Positions 17,718-27,318 are shown, counted from the stretch's first letter. The stretch is 64,000 nt of DNA from CAWDDA01 sp963813345 (GCA_963813345.1 CAWEYR010000028.1:434001-498000), one strand, 5' to 3'. Notes: generated by a model not told the origin, from the sequence alone. Numbers and translations: made by a program.

Positions 17718-18047
17718 TCAGGTTTGAGCCAGCCGGTTGGCCTCGATGAAATCCAGACCTTTGACATCACTGACCGTCAGGAACTCGATGGTAGGTGGCT
17801 CAACGCCCAGTTCCATCAGGAGCAGTAACCATTTGTATTTGTCCGAGCGAACGTGATGAATCAGGTTGTCCAGTGTTGCCCAGCGAGATTCAATGTAAAG
17901 CACATTCGTATCGGACCAATTCTGATATATAAGGCAGCTTAGACAGCCTGGCTCCGCCCGGGTTGGCTCCAACAGTGAGCAGAGTGCCTCCCCCAATTCT
18001 GTGCGGTTCTTCGTTGAAGCCACGATTCCCACCAACTCAATGATCAT
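17718..18047 (-). CDS. Antibiotic biosynthesis monooxygenase (ABM)/quinol monooxygenase-like protein 1
   Basis: About 109 residues from the ATG at 18047, preceded by AAAGGGACG; the upstream start adds 20 residues with no family match. It is a ferredoxin-like ABM fold with IIELVGIVASTKNRTELGEAL, EPGCLSCLIYQ and RWATLDNLIHHVRSD. It is paralogous to the protein at 27319-27651 (shared GCL, WAT..L..H..SD). Small ABM proteins oxidise quinols or bind small aromatic or haem ligands without a cofactor; the substrate is unknown. A sigma-54-like element and a CTCCAA upstream element lie on its 5' side. The 180 bp between it and the DUF2950 gene hold no convincing gene. Confidence 0.8.
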   Translation of the reverse strand: MIIELVGIVASTKNRTELGEALCSLLEPTRAEPGCLSCLIYQNWSDTNVLYIESRWATLDNLIHHVRSDKYKWLLLLMELGVEPPTIEFLTVSDVKGLDFIEANRLAQT

Positions 18048-18141
18048 CTCGTCCCTTTCTATCAACAGCCAACAGTTGGGGTCTTGCCTCATGGGAGAGC
18101 GATGCACAGACGGTAAATAAGCTCACCCGCAAAAATCTATT

Positions 18142-18156
18142 GCAAGGCGGATACCG
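18142..18156 (-). promoter_or_regulatory. Candidate sigma-54 promoter of ABM gene 1
   Basis: Read on the minus strand, CGGTATCCGCCTTGC has GG (18155-18154) and GC (18143-18142) at the right spacing, though the T before GG is a C. The predicted start is near 18130, 83 nt before the ATG. The CTCCAA element at 18271 lies about 115 bp upstream. Confidence 0.45.
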
Positions 18157-18270
18157 AAAGGAACGGTTGCCGGGAATGAAGGCTTCTTATGGTGCAGCTT
18201 CATAACTTGTACTGAGGGGCGGATTATCTGAGGTTCTTGCAGGAGTCAAACTGAGTGCCTCGGCTGGGAA

Positions 18271-18308
18271 GGCTCCAACAATTCGTGCGTGCTCCAATAT
18301 TATGGGGC
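18271..18308 (+). promoter_or_regulatory. CTCCAA direct-repeat upstream element, copy B
   Basis: Half-sites CTCCAACAATTCGTGCG and CTCCAATATTATGGGG start at 18273 and 18292 (period 19). No sigma-54 promoter is seen to its right, so it probably serves the minus-strand promoter at 18142. From 18309 to 18524 I see only two weak hairpins (AACCAGG-N8-CCTGGTT near 18326 and GCGGA-N8-TCCGC just after it) and no gene. Confidence 0.6.
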
Positions 18309-18524
18309 AAAGATGGGTACGATATAACCAGGAAAGAAAGCCTGGTTGGCGGATACTACCCTCCGCAAGGCGCAGTAGAACGAAGAGTTTACGGATTCAT
18401 AGAGACTATTTACGCGCTTTCATAACCCGTGTCGTAGCATCAACGTTGGATAATGCAGCTGATCTAGTTCGCTGTTGTCATGCGCCGCACTCGCAGTGTC
18501 CAGTCACTCGGGACGCTGAAGACC

Positions 18525-19126
18525 TCAGATGAGCTTCTGTTTGCGGAGTTCCGCGCTGCCGGCTTTTACCAGATCGTCGAGAAGTACTCGGAGCGATTTC
18601 GGATTGGTCTCTTTCAACCGGCCTGCCCAAATCGGCTTCCCTGTGGCCACCGAGTAAAGGATGATGTCAACTGTAGCGACCTTATGCTCCTTTGCGTAGG
18701 TCGCTGTGCTGATCGTCATGACGGTGCCCCACGTACCCCACATATCCCAGAATGTCGGTAGAGCGACGTTCCACGACTCACCCGTGGAGATCACCATGTC
18801 CTTCTCCAAGTCGACAAGACGGACAACTATTGCTGCATCGACACCATTTTTCGCCAAATGTGCTTTGAGGGCTTCGGGTCCTGCTTCTCGCTATCGGGCA
18901 CGAGGGTGTAGGCGGCAACGGAGCGCTGAGTCCGCCTCACGAGCCCGTCTTCAATTCTGCGTCGGAGATCGGCGTCGCTGGTGATGAACGCCATTACGAT
19001 CTTGCTGAAGTTGGTGGTTGTAACGCCGGGGTCCCGCCAGGTCGTAGATAGCTTGGTGTCTGCAGCGCCCGTCACTGTCACTGCCAACAAGACCACCAAT
19101 AGAAGTCGAATTACGAACTGATACAT
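18525..19126 (-). CDS. Secreted protein of unknown function (DUF4136-like; one frameshift)
   Basis: The ATG at 19126 follows AAGGAGACTTG. It has a signal peptide (..VVLLAVTVTGA), then TKLSTTWRDPG and FSKIVMAFITSD, a pattern of small envelope proteins that bind or assemble in the periplasm. Near 18850 the frame changes; the second part (NGVDAAIVVRLVDLEKD, YSVATGKPIWAGRLKETNP) completes a protein of about 200 residues. The alternation of a TTW.. start and an IW.G.L end resembles DUF4136/lipoprotein relatives. Not recognised with certainty. Confidence 0.65.
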
Positions 19127-19340
19127 CAAGTCTCCTTTGCGTCGGTGCGAACGCGATCTATGCGGACTTCTGAGATGCGTCCATCGCAGCATGATGACAG
19201 AATCTACAACGAAGCAACAGATGGGCATCGCCGGCGCGATGCAGTTGGAACGCATGAACGTCTGACGTGATCTAAACTGGACGTTGCAAGGCGACTGGAA
19301 GTCGCCGTCTTCGATGTCCGTCCTATGATTGGAGGAGCGA

Positions 19341-19988
19341 ATGAGGGTCTTGTCGGTCAATGTAGGTCTGCCGCGCGAGATCGAATGGCGTGGGAAAACC
19401 GTACGCACGTCTATCTTCAAGGAACCGGTGTCGGAACGTGTTCGAGTAACAACACTCAACCTGGACGGGGACGAGCAGTCGGATCTTTCGGTGCACGGTG
19501 GAATAGACAAAGCTGTCTATGTATACCCATCAGAGCACTATGCCCATTGGCGCAACGAGCTTTCGGAAGTGAATTTGTCGTGGGGAGCCTTCGGCGAGAA
19601 CCTTACAAGTGAGGGATTGGTGGAAGGCGCAGTTAATATTGGCGACACCCTTCGGATCGGGTCGGCGGAATTCCGGGTTACTCAGCCTCGAATGCCTTGT
19701 TTCAAGCTCGGAATTCGTTTCGGTCGTGATGACATGGTGAAACGCTTCCTGCACAGCGGTAGAACTGGCTTCTACCTTGCTGTGACTAAGGAGGGAGATG
19801 TTAGCGCGGGAGACTCAATAGAGCTTATTGCCCAGGATGATCATCGCGTCACAGTCGCAGATGTTGCGAGTTTGTACATTGCCGATGAGGCGAGCCAGGA
19901 ATTGCTGCGGAGGGTGAGTGAGTTACCGACCCTTCCAGCAGGTTGGCGCGACTACTTCAGGAAGCGCATTTGGAATCCCGACGCTTGA
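19341..19988 (+). CDS. MOSC domain protein (YiiM-like)
   Basis: 215 residues from the ATG at 19341, directly after GGAGGAG. The MOSC core is clear: DLSVHGGIDKAVYVYPSEHY, WGAFGENLTSEGL, RMPCFKLGIRF with the conserved Cys, and FLHSGRTGFYLAV. MOSC domains bind molybdenum cofactor and carry or transfer sulphur; YiiM relatives reduce N-hydroxylated bases. The C-terminal helical region (VADVASLYIADEAS.. WRDYFRKRI) is the 3-alpha domain of that subfamily. A monocistronic gene. Confidence 0.9.
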   Translation: MRVLSVNVGLPREIEWRGKTVRTSIFKEPVSERVRVTTLNLDGDEQSDLSVHGGIDKAVYVYPSEHYAHWRNELSEVNLSWGAFGENLTSEGLVEGAVNIGDTLRIGSAEFRVTQPRMPCFKLGIRFGRDDMVKRFLHSGRTGFYLAVTKEGDVSAGDSIELIAQDDHRVTVADVASLYIADEASQELLRRVSELPTLPAGWRDYFRKRIWNPDA

Positions 19989-20058
19989 TCACCTGGTCTG
20001 CAAGCGTGGTAGTGATGGGAAACCTGAGAATGATTCCCTACTGAAGCCGGGCGCTGCC

Positions 20059-20460
20059 TCATTTCACCGGCACAGATGCCGGGGCGTCCTTTTCCTTCAC
20101 AAAGAACACCAGGAACTTGGCTGGTTGCGAATCGCTCGCGTTCTTTGAGACCGTGTGGACGTCATCTGGAGATTCGTAAAACGTCTGACCTGGCCCCAGG
20201 GTCACCGCTTTCCCGCCTTCGATCTGCATGACAATGGAACCTTCCAGGACATAGACGAACGTGTGGGCGTTATGCCTGTGCTTGCTGGACGAACCTCCGG
20301 GAGGGTATTCCACCGTGAGCATCACGGCTTCCTTGCCGGGCACCCCAGCCAATTCTTTCGCCAGAAGCGGCGTGACCTTGGGGCTTTGAGCCACGGATGG
20401 AACAGCAAGAAGACATACCAAGCCCATCAAAGCTTTTCGCGCGGCGATACGGTACTGCAT
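20059..20460 (-). CDS. Secreted cupin-domain protein
   Basis: 133 residues, signal peptide ending ..AVPSVAQ. A single cupin barrel has the metal-binding motif GGSSSKHRHNAHTFVYVLEG (His-X-His and a Glu in the second strand) and a second His in DDVHTVSKN. Cupins of this size bind small metabolites or act as isomerases or dioxygenases; the role here is unknown. Alone between MOSC and the metallopeptidase. Confidence 0.85.
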   Translation of the reverse strand: MQYRIAARKALMGLVCLLAVPSVAQSPKVTPLLAKELAGVPGKEAVMLTVEYPPGGSSSKHRHNAHTFVYVLEGSIVMQIEGGKAVTLGPGQTFYESPDDVHTVSKNASDSQPAKFLVFFVKEKDAPASVPVK

Positions 20461-20626
20461 ATGGATTCCTCCAATTCACTTCGTAAGGTCAGAAATAGTG
20501 ACGAGTGATCACGCCTTATCTTAAACGGCCCGACAACGGGGGCGAAAGGATTTGCCGCACGGCCGACTAACTCGGCGCCATTGAACATGCGCAATTCGGC
20601 AATCCCTTCGCCTGACGGTTGGGTCT

Positions 20627-22516
20627 TCAATTTAGGAGGTCGTCCGCAATGTGAATGCGTTTGTCCGGTGGTATCGGAGAGACCAGTATCTCACGGCGCT
20701 CGCCCCGTGGATTGTTCAGCGTAAAAACCTCCAAGTAGGCATTTAGTCCCGTGCCTCGCATCACACGTGACTCCACCGTCAATTGACCATCCGGTTGACG
20801 CACGATGGAGAGCGCAGCGCCAGTCTTGTCGAGTTGAAGACGCCTGGCACGGGCTATCAGCGAGCGGACCTGCATTCCCTCCTGCAACTGGGTTTTAGCT
20901 TGCTGCTGAGAGGGCTCGTCGGACGGCAGCGGCGCGTGATAGTCGGCCAGCGTACCATCGCGTCGGAAGACGAGAATGCCGTGGTTGTCGAGTGGGGTCG
21001 CGCCATCGCCGCGTCCCTGAGTGAGCTGCACTCGCACGATGGTCTGTCCAAAGCTGATCCTCTGCCACAATCGACTTTCGTGAGTCACGCTCTGCAGCTT
21101 CAACCCAAAGTCCGGGCCGACGAGCCTGTCGAGGTTGGCCTGTATCAATGGCTCCACTTCGTGATCCATCGGTCGCCGCGAAAGGTAGAGGTACGGTATC
21201 GCCGCTTCGTGTGCCAGCCATTCGCTGAGCGAATCGGCGTCGAAGATCTCACGCCGGATGAACTCGTCCACCAGCATTGCGCGGTAACATCCGTCGTAGA
21301 ATTCTTTGTCTACCTTGAGGTACGCCTTGGCGACGTCCTCGAGCGTCATACGTGTTCTCTGGCGTGTAGTCCGTGGCGCGCGTCAGGAACACACCCATAA
21401 TCTCGCCGGCCTTTCTCAGCGCTTCCTGCTCGTCAACTCCCTTCTCGCTCTTCAGTCTGGAATAGACTGTCAGGAAAAGCTTGTAGGCCGCGCCCGTGAA
21501 TACCTCTGAGCGGGCGTGTACCTCTTCGTCGGTGTCCGAAACCTTCTTGTCGTGGAAGGCGTCGCGGACGCCCGTGCCTCTTCCTATCAATGCAGCGAAG
21601 GCTTCGACCAGACGCGTAAGGGCGTTCGACTGGTTGAGGTTGCCGTCGGTCTCGGCCAACAGTCTGGAGACACGCGTCCCGATCCCGCAGCCAGCTCCAC
21701 ATCGAGGTCTGATCACCGAAAGATTCTCCCCAGAAGTCGAATCCCTTATCGCTCGTAATAACGGTTCGGCTTGAGCGTGTTGTGCACTGCATGGCCGGCC
21801 TCGTGCGCAACCATCTCCCAGGAGCTCGCCGTCTCGAACATCTTGATCTCCGTCTGGCCGCGTAGACGGTACGGCACAACTCCAAAGAAGAGCGATCGAG
21901 TGCTCGGGCTGTAGAAAGCGTTGAAATCAATGAAGATATGGGGCTCGATGCTGAGAATGCCATTGTCGCCCCAAAGGATGTCTCGTCCGGCCCAGGATTC
22001 GGACGCGTCCTTTACGACGTTGGGCTGCCTCAAACGCTGTGGTGCTGCCTAGACGAAGGTTTCGTGGCGTCCAGACCTGCAGCCCGTCTCTGAGAATGAC
22101 CTTGCCGTCGGCGTCACGCTCGGTCGTGTGCAAAGGGAAGCGCTCTTCGTGAGGGAACCGGAAATCTCCATGCTCGTTCGGCAATGGATAGAGCGGCCAT
22201 GGGTTCCAGGCGAATGTCTTGAACTCGCCGGTCTGTTTGTCTAGCGCGATAAATCTTCGACTCCTCCGCGAGACTGACGCGGTCTCCCATGAGCATTAGA
22301 CGTCCTTCTTGATCCACACCGAATCTCGAAGCGTCAATGCGCTTGACGACCGACTCCATCACGAATGGGTCGTCCTCGTAGGACGAAATCGGTATCGGCT
22401 TGGAGCGCCCGTCGTGATTCGGCCGGGCGGTAGAATGTCTGAGCCCTTGAGACAGGCAGGTTGGTCAGCGCTATCACAAGCAACAATAATTTGCATCGTA
22501 TCAAACGTCTGGACAT
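20627..22516 (-). pseudogene. HExxH zinc metallopeptidase, broken by several frameshifts
   Basis: Segments in different frames read as one secreted protein of about 630 residues: signal peptide (LLLLVIALTNLPVSRAQ), a beta-rich N-terminal part, then ETASSWEMVAHEAGHAVHN with the zinc motif HEAGH, the downstream Glu in GESFGDQTSMW, helical repeats (ALTRLVEAFAALIGRGTG; VHARSEVFTGAAYKLFLTVY) and a C-terminal domain with SVTHESRLWQRI. The HExxH..E layout indicates a gluzincin, M4- or M36-like. At least six single-base shifts are needed. Either a decaying gene or a poorly sequenced stretch; the retained zinc ligands favour the latter. Confidence 0.7.
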
Positions 22517-22662
22517 AGGTAGTTCGATCTCCTTATCAAGTCTGATTCAGCAGTCCAGGGCATCGGTATTCGTAACGAGCCCTGAACTGTTGTCTTTCTA
22601 GAGTGGCGAGAGATCGAAAAACATCACACGAGTTTCACCGATCGCTGCGAAGCAGCGCAGAA

Positions 22663-22752
22663 TTTGGAGTGCGGCGGCTTGGCGCCGCTTTAGTCTCCCG
22701 CACAAGTAATCCGATCGGGAGACTAAGCGGCGCCAGGTCGCCGCACTCCAAA
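22663..22752. repeat. Inverted repeat, TTTGGAGTGCGGCG family, copy 1
   Basis: The arms TTTGGAGTGCGGCGGCTTGG and its near-complement (ending GCCGCACTCCAAA) enclose CCGCTTTAGTCTC / GAGACTAAGCGG. The same family lies at 38535-38627. Confidence 0.85.
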
Positions 22753-22896
22753 GGTCGCGGTCCTTATCTTCCCACGGCTTGCGCCCTGTGCTACGGATCT
22801 TGCATATGCATCGTCAGCGCAAACGCGTGTTTCACTTCTAATGCGCCTCAATGTGTGGTTCTCGAAGATGTTAAAGACAATGGTCCAGGGTGAAAT

Positions 22897-22935
22897 ACCT
22901 CCAATAAACCGTGGGTTGCTCCAATATCTTGGGTC
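22897..22935 (+). promoter_or_regulatory. CTCCAA direct-repeat upstream element, copy C
   Basis: Half-sites CTCCAATAAACCGTGGG and CTCCAATATCTTGGG start at 22899 and 22919 (period 20), about 85 bp upstream of the sigma-54 promoter of RNA copy 2. Confidence 0.65.
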
Positions 22936-23018
22936 ACTGAAACGTCCTCAAACGTCGTCTTCTTGCCCGGAGGTGAGTGATGTCAATCACTTCCGGTCGA
23001 ACCGATGCTATTATTCTG

Positions 23019-23037
23019 TTTGGCTCAAAGCTTGCAC
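23019..23037 (+). promoter_or_regulatory. Sigma-54 promoter of structured RNA copy 2
   Basis: TGGCTCAAAGCTTGC has GG at 23022-23023 and GC at 23034-23035, identical over 15 bp to the promoter of copy 1. The predicted start is near 23047. Confidence 0.8.
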
Positions 23038-23046
23038 TCTGTAGGT

Positions 23047-23220
23047 CGAATCACGGTGAGAACGGGGGGAGACGATCACACTGTGATGAATGACGATGAT
23101 TTGCGCTGGCGATGGGGGCAACGGACTCGCCAGTGCTTTCAAGGGCGCCGCCATTTAGCAGTCAGTTTCGGCGCCATCTTAAGAGGCGTTGCTGTTCTAA
23201 GGACAGCAACGCCAATTCTT
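23047..23220 (+). ncRNA. Candidate sigma-54-dependent structured RNA, copy 2
   Basis: The four stems of copy 1 are repeated: ATCACGGT/ACTGTGAT (23050-23057 with 23080-23087, one G-U) around a G6 tract; GCGCTGGCG/CGCCAGTGC (23103-23111 with 23128-23136, one G-U); GGCGCCG/CGGCGCC (23144-23150 with 23169-23175); GGCGTTGCTGTTC/GGACAGCAACGCC (23185-23213). The last stem shows an A-U to G-C compensatory change relative to copy 1. The loop of stem 3 keeps TTAGCAGTC (TAAGCAGTC in copy 1). The sortase ATG follows 37 nt after the terminal hairpin, so this copy may be a leader or attenuator. Confidence 0.72.
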
Positions 23221-23250
23221 AAGTAAGGTCAAACGGTCAGTTTGGTCACG

Positions 23251-23913
23251 ATGAGATCACTCAAGAGAGTCGAACGTGTGCTGCTCCTGGCGGGTCTGGC
23301 GCTGCTCTCCGTATACGCTATATCAGAAATACAACGCCTGGTCGTATCCCGTGCCGCGCTCGTCAGCTTCAGGGCCATCCAAAAGACTACGTCAGCCGGA
23401 GACAAACAAGGCACCGCGTCGCAGCAGTCCAAATCATCGGTTGACTTCCGTCTGTGGTCCGCAGAGCGCATTGAGGCTTATCTCGAGAGCCTGACGAAGA
23501 ATTTCGATCCGCCCCTGGCCGTACTGCGGATCGATAGATTGCGGATTGAAACGCCGGTCTTCAACGGCACAGATGATCTGACCCTCAATCGTGGCGCCGG
23601 ACGGATCATTGGAACCGGCGTTGCCGGCGAGGGAGGCAACATCGGCATTTCGGCACACCGCGACGGCTTTTTTCGCTCACTCAAGGACGTGCGGATGGGC
23701 GATTCAATAGTCCTGGAAGTGGCCGGCGGGAAGACCGAGACGTACATCGTGGACGAGATTCAGATCGTCACTCCGGAGAACGTGGAAGTCTTGAAGCCAC
23801 GGGCGGCGCCGTCTGTGACGCTGGTGACGTGTTACCCATTTTACTTCATCGGGAGTGCCCCGAAACGATTCATCGTTCAGGGATCCCTTCGAAGTAGCGA
23901 TAAGAAAGACTAA
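23251..23913 (+). CDS. Class D-type sortase
   Basis: 220 residues. An N-terminal membrane anchor (VLLLAGLALLSVYAISEI) is followed by the sortase barrel with the catalytic triad H136 (ISAHRDGFF), C194 (VTCYPFYF) and R206 (APKRFIVQG). It anchors LPxT-type substrates to an acceptor, here probably at the cell envelope of a diderm. Its single candidate substrate is the next gene, 31 bp downstream. The ATG at 23251 is preferred; the SD is weak, which fits control by the structured leader upstream. Confidence 0.93.
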   Translation: MRSLKRVERVLLLAGLALLSVYAISEIQRLVVSRAALVSFRAIQKTTSAGDKQGTASQQSKSSVDFRLWSAERIEAYLESLTKNFDPPLAVLRIDRLRIETPVFNGTDDLTLNRGAGRIIGTGVAGEGGNIGISAHRDGFFRSLKDVRMGDSIVLEVAGGKTETYIVDEIQIVTPENVEVLKPRAAPSVTLVTCYPFYFIGSAPKRFIVQGSLRSSDKKD

Positions 23914-23944
23914 CCGATAGGAAAGACTAACCCAAGGAGGAAAT

Positions 23945-24757
23945 ATGCAGAATCACTCAATCAAAATCTCTCAAAGGCAACGGCGCGTGTGGGGGATGCT
24001 GATCGCCCTGATCAGCCTGGCCCTGGTCAGCACGGCCGCGGCTCAAACCACCTCAACGTCTGTGAGTAGAGGTGCCTCGTCAAGCTCGTCCGCGGTGCGG
24101 CGGGGGGAAGTGGTCTACGTCTCCGGACAGGAACTCCTCGTCAAGATGGAAGACGGGTCGCTTAAACACTTCACCGTACCGGTGGGTGCCACCTTCACCG
24201 TCGACGGCAAACAGTATGGTGTGCGCGATCTGACGCCGGGGATGAAGCTGACACAGCGGATCACCACGACCAGTACGCCGCAGACCATCACGACGGTCAG
24301 AAGCGTCACCGGCAAGGTCTGGCACGTCAGTGCGCCATCGTCCGTCATTCTGACTCTGCCCGATGGGAACAACAAGCAATTCAAGGTCCCCAAGAATCAG
24401 AAGTTCACTATTGACGGTCAGGAGAAAACAGTCTTCGATCTGAGAAAGGGGATGACAGTGACGGCGACGGCGGTGTCGCAAGTCCCTGAGACGATCGTCA
24501 GCTCGGATAGAAGCGTATCAGGCCAGCCCGCGCCGGCGGCCCCTGATCTGCCGCCTGCCCAGAGTGTAGGAACGCTGCTAGTCGAAACGTCCGCTCCGGC
24601 GACGCCCGCGCCCGCTGCGGCTGCTGCCAACGAGCCGGCTCCGACAAAGCTGCCGAAGACAGCCAGCCAGGTGCCTCTTCTTGGCCTGCTGGGCGCGCTT
24701 GCAGTGCTGGCGTCGCTCGGGTTGAGAGCGAGTCGAAAGCTCGTGAGGAGGTACTGA
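23945..24757 (+). CDS. Sortase substrate with LPKTA sorting signal and two tandem repeats
   Basis: 270 residues, ATG after AAGGAGGAAAT. A signal peptide (..LALVSTAAAQ), then two tandem repeats of about 65 residues: GEVVYVSGQELLVKMEDGS..FTVDGKQYGVRDLTPGM and GKVWHVSAPSSVILTLPDG..FTIDGQEKTVFDLRKGM. A Pro/Ala-rich linker leads to LPKTAS (from residue 236), a hydrophobic stretch (VPLLGLLGALAVLASLGL) and a basic tail (RASRKLVRRY), the classic three-part sorting signal with A in place of G. Presumably exported and anchored by the adjacent sortase. Its role is unknown; the repeats resemble small beta-barrel modules. Confidence 0.9.
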   Translation: MQNHSIKISQRQRRVWGMLIALISLALVSTAAAQTTSTSVSRGASSSSSAVRRGEVVYVSGQELLVKMEDGSLKHFTVPVGATFTVDGKQYGVRDLTPGMKLTQRITTTSTPQTITTVRSVTGKVWHVSAPSSVILTLPDGNNKQFKVPKNQKFTIDGQEKTVFDLRKGMTVTATAVSQVPETIVSSDRSVSGQPAPAAPDLPPAQSVGTLLVETSAPATPAPAAAAANEPAPTKLPKTASQVPLLGLLGALAVLASLGLRASRKLVRRY

Positions 24758-24822
24758 CCAGCAATCAACTTTTGAATTGAGGGACAGAAACTATGGCGCA
24801 GAGGCTCAATCGCGCTGCGAGC

Positions 24823-24874
24823 TTCATCCGGCAACCGTGGTTATGTTGGGAGTAACCATTGGTTGCCGGATGAA
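24823..24874. terminator. Strong hairpin after the sortase operon
   Basis: TTCATCCGGCAACC/GGTTGCCGGATGAA arms with inner TGGTTA/TAACCA pairing. There is no clear U-tract, so it may be a repeat or a factor-assisted terminator. Confidence 0.55.
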
Positions 24875-24920
24875 ACGTCTCGAAAAGACTGACAGCTGCC
24901 GACACGAAAGCTGGAGTTCT

Positions 24921-24999
24921 GCGTATGGAGTTCACGCTTTAGCGTGCTTTTTCATCGAGTCGGCCAAGAACACGCTAAAGCGTGAACTCCATACTCCGC
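24921..24999. repeat. Inverted repeat, GGAGTTCA..GCTTTAGC family
   Basis: The arms GCGTATGGAGTTCACGCTTT and its complement ending in CCATACTCCGC. One of at least six copies of this family (others at 36815, 45441, 47769, 51865 and inside 62126-62259). Confidence 0.85.
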
Positions 25000-25087
25000 A
25001 CTTCTTCGTCCCGCGGTACAGCAATGATCAGTTGGCAGCAACCGGGCGAGGTGGTTGGAGAGAGAGAGAAAACGCGGACAGCACAAC

Positions 25088-25133
25088 AGGGCACGGAGAT
25101 AAGCAACCAGGCTTTTGCTTATCTCCGTGCCCT
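25088..25133. repeat. Short inverted repeat AGGGCACGGAGATAAGCAA
   Basis: The 19-base arms AGGGCACGGAGATAAGCAA/TTGCTTATCTCCGTGCCCT pair perfectly around an 8-nt loop, next to CCGCGGTTTGTCTCTGT. Located between convergent genes. Confidence 0.75.
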
Positions 25134-25163
25134 CTGTGTACTCCGCGGTTTGTCTCTGTACCC

Positions 25164-27232
25164 TCAAACTGGTGAGGTTCCAGATGTGTGATCAGTCAGC
25201 GGAATGCTTCCAGGGATAGACCATTGTGGGCGAACGATTCCCAGCTTCTTCATTCGCGCTTCCAGTGTCGTTGGTTTCAGACCGAGATGCTCTGCCGCGC
25301 CGCCGTTGCCGCGAATGCGGAAGCGGGTGCTCTGGAGCACTTGCAATATATGAAGGCGCTCGACTTCGTCGAGCTGCTGTCCTGCGGGTGCTCGTGTTTC
25401 GCCTAATTCGGGAACTTCAGCACGAAACACGGGTCCGGGATTGAGAATGAGGTATCGCTCGATCAGATTGCGAAGCTCTCGGACATTTCCTGGCCACGAG
25501 TACTGCTGAAACGCTTTCAAGGTAGCGTGGTGGATGCTTTTGACATCCTTCCCCATCCGCGTGCATTGATCCTGAGGAGATGCCACACCAGCGCCGGTAT
25601 GTCCTCCCGGCGTCTCCGCAGGGGAGGAATCTGGATGGGAAAAACGCTCAGCCGATAATAGAGGTCCTCGCGGAACTTGCCTTCCTTTACGGCGGCCTGG
25701 AGATCGCGATTTGTCGCTGCGATAACGCGTACATCAACATGCAAGGTCCTTGAACTTCCCAGGCGCTCGAATTCACCATCTTGTAGAACCCGCAACAATT
25801 TGGCCTGTAGCTCGATGGGCATTTCACCGATTTCGTCGAGGAAGATAGTCGAGTGATCGGCGAGTTCGAAGCGCCCGATCTCGCGTGAAAGCGCTCCGGT
25901 GTAGGCTCCTTTTTCGCGACCGAACAGCTCGCTTTCGATCAACGTCGCAGGCATCGCCGCGCAATTGACTTTGACCATCGGCCTGGCTTTCCTGCTGCTT
26001 AGCTCATGGATGGTTCTGGCGATGAGCTCCTTGCCGGTTCCGGTTTCGCCGAGGAGGAGAACCGCCGACTCAGTAGGGGCCACCTGCTCTGCTTTTTTCA
26101 ACACGTCGCGGATGGCATCGCTCTGCCCGATAACGGCAGTATGGCTGTGATCGAGCTTGATCTCCTGTCGCAGGTAGACATTCTCCTTCTCCAGCCGCTC
26201 CTTTAGTACTGAAATTTCCGAGTAGGCCGCCTGCAGTTTTTCGTATGCGTGTTTCCGCGCCAGAGCATTGGCAAAAACATTCCCCGCCTGCTGAAACCGC
26301 GAGATTATGATCGCGTCCCAGGTTTGATGCTTGTGGAGGCAGGCAATGGACAATGTTCCCGCAAGTTTGCCCCCGATCAGTATTGGGATCACAAGGGTCG
26401 ATTTCATGCCTGTCGACCTCATGAACTCGAGCTCGACGCCGGCCTCTTCGGGCAGTTCCTCAGGCCTCGGCACACAGATTATTTGACCCTTGCGGATACG
26501 CTCAAACAGCCAGGGAAACCTGTCTTTCGCGATGTTCCCGGCGTGGGGCGGAATCCCCGGCCGGTCCCACCGATGGGTAACGATGAGACTCTCTTCGGAC
26601 GTATCGACCTCTCTGAGTGTTGCTCGATCTACATCAAACTCCTCAACCAGGCGCTTCAGACAATTCTCAATCGCGCCATCCACGAGCTCCGGTGAGAGAT
26701 TGATAAAGGTCTCTGAGATCTCTGACATTAACCTTTCAAATTTGAGCCCCATTCGCAGCTCTTCAATGTGCTTGCGCTCACTGACGTCGCGGATCGCGGC
26801 CGAAATCAGAGTCCCTTCGTCCGATTCCATCGGGCTGAGACTGATCTCAACCGGGAATTCGCTCCCGTCCTTACTCAAGCCATAGAGATCGAGGTCGACG
26901 TCCACGGGCCGGATGCAAGGTTCTGCGGAATTCGCCGCAAGATGGCCGGAGTGACCCTCGCGGAAACGCTCCGGCATGAGCATCTCGAGCTGCTTGCCGA
27001 TCAACTCTTCTCGACCGTAGCCGAACAAACGCTCAGTCTGCGCATTGACGAGAACTATTCGGCCCTGCGTGTTAGCAAGTACCATGGCGTCCGGCGCCGA
27101 CTCGAATAGCCGGCGAAAACTCAGTCTCGCGGCTCGGTAATTGGTTCGATCCCGTGTATGAGTGCCGGCATTTACTGCCAACCAGCGGAGGCTTCCCGCT
27201 CTCGATCTATTTGTCTCCAGAGATTTGTTCAT
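25164..27232 (-). CDS. Sigma-54-dependent activator, PAS-GAF-AAA+-Fis (one frameshift)
   Basis: A soluble enhancer-binding protein of about 690 residues. PAS domain (FRRLFESAPDAMVLANTQG, residues about 35-160), GAF domain (about 180-340), coiled linker, then AAA+ with Walker A GETGTGKE, the sigma-54-contact loop GAYTGA (Tyr replacing the usual Phe), Walker B TIFLDEIGEM and R-finger region DVRVIAATNRDL. A base is missing near 25563; the other frame supplies YSWPGNVRELRNLIE and a Fis-type helix-turn-helix (GGAAEHLGLKPTTLEARMKKLG). Like FhlA- and NorR-type regulators it would sense a small ligand in the cytoplasm. It lies 86 bp downstream of an ABM gene, probably in one transcript. Confidence 0.9.
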
Positions 27233-27318
27233 ACTTACTGCTCCTCAGGAACAATTGCCACGAGAACTCCGCCACCCGTTGGCCTGGCGGTACGATTGCC
27301 CACGAAGATATAAAGTGG

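Noticed and set aside
17537..17770. Open frame of 77 codons on the minus strand after ABM gene 1
   Set aside because: It overlaps the ABM gene, lacks an SD and has no recognisable family.
18309..18524. Possible third copy of the structured RNA after CTCCAA element B
   Set aside because: Only two weak hairpins, no -24/-12 site on that strand and no match to the conserved stems.
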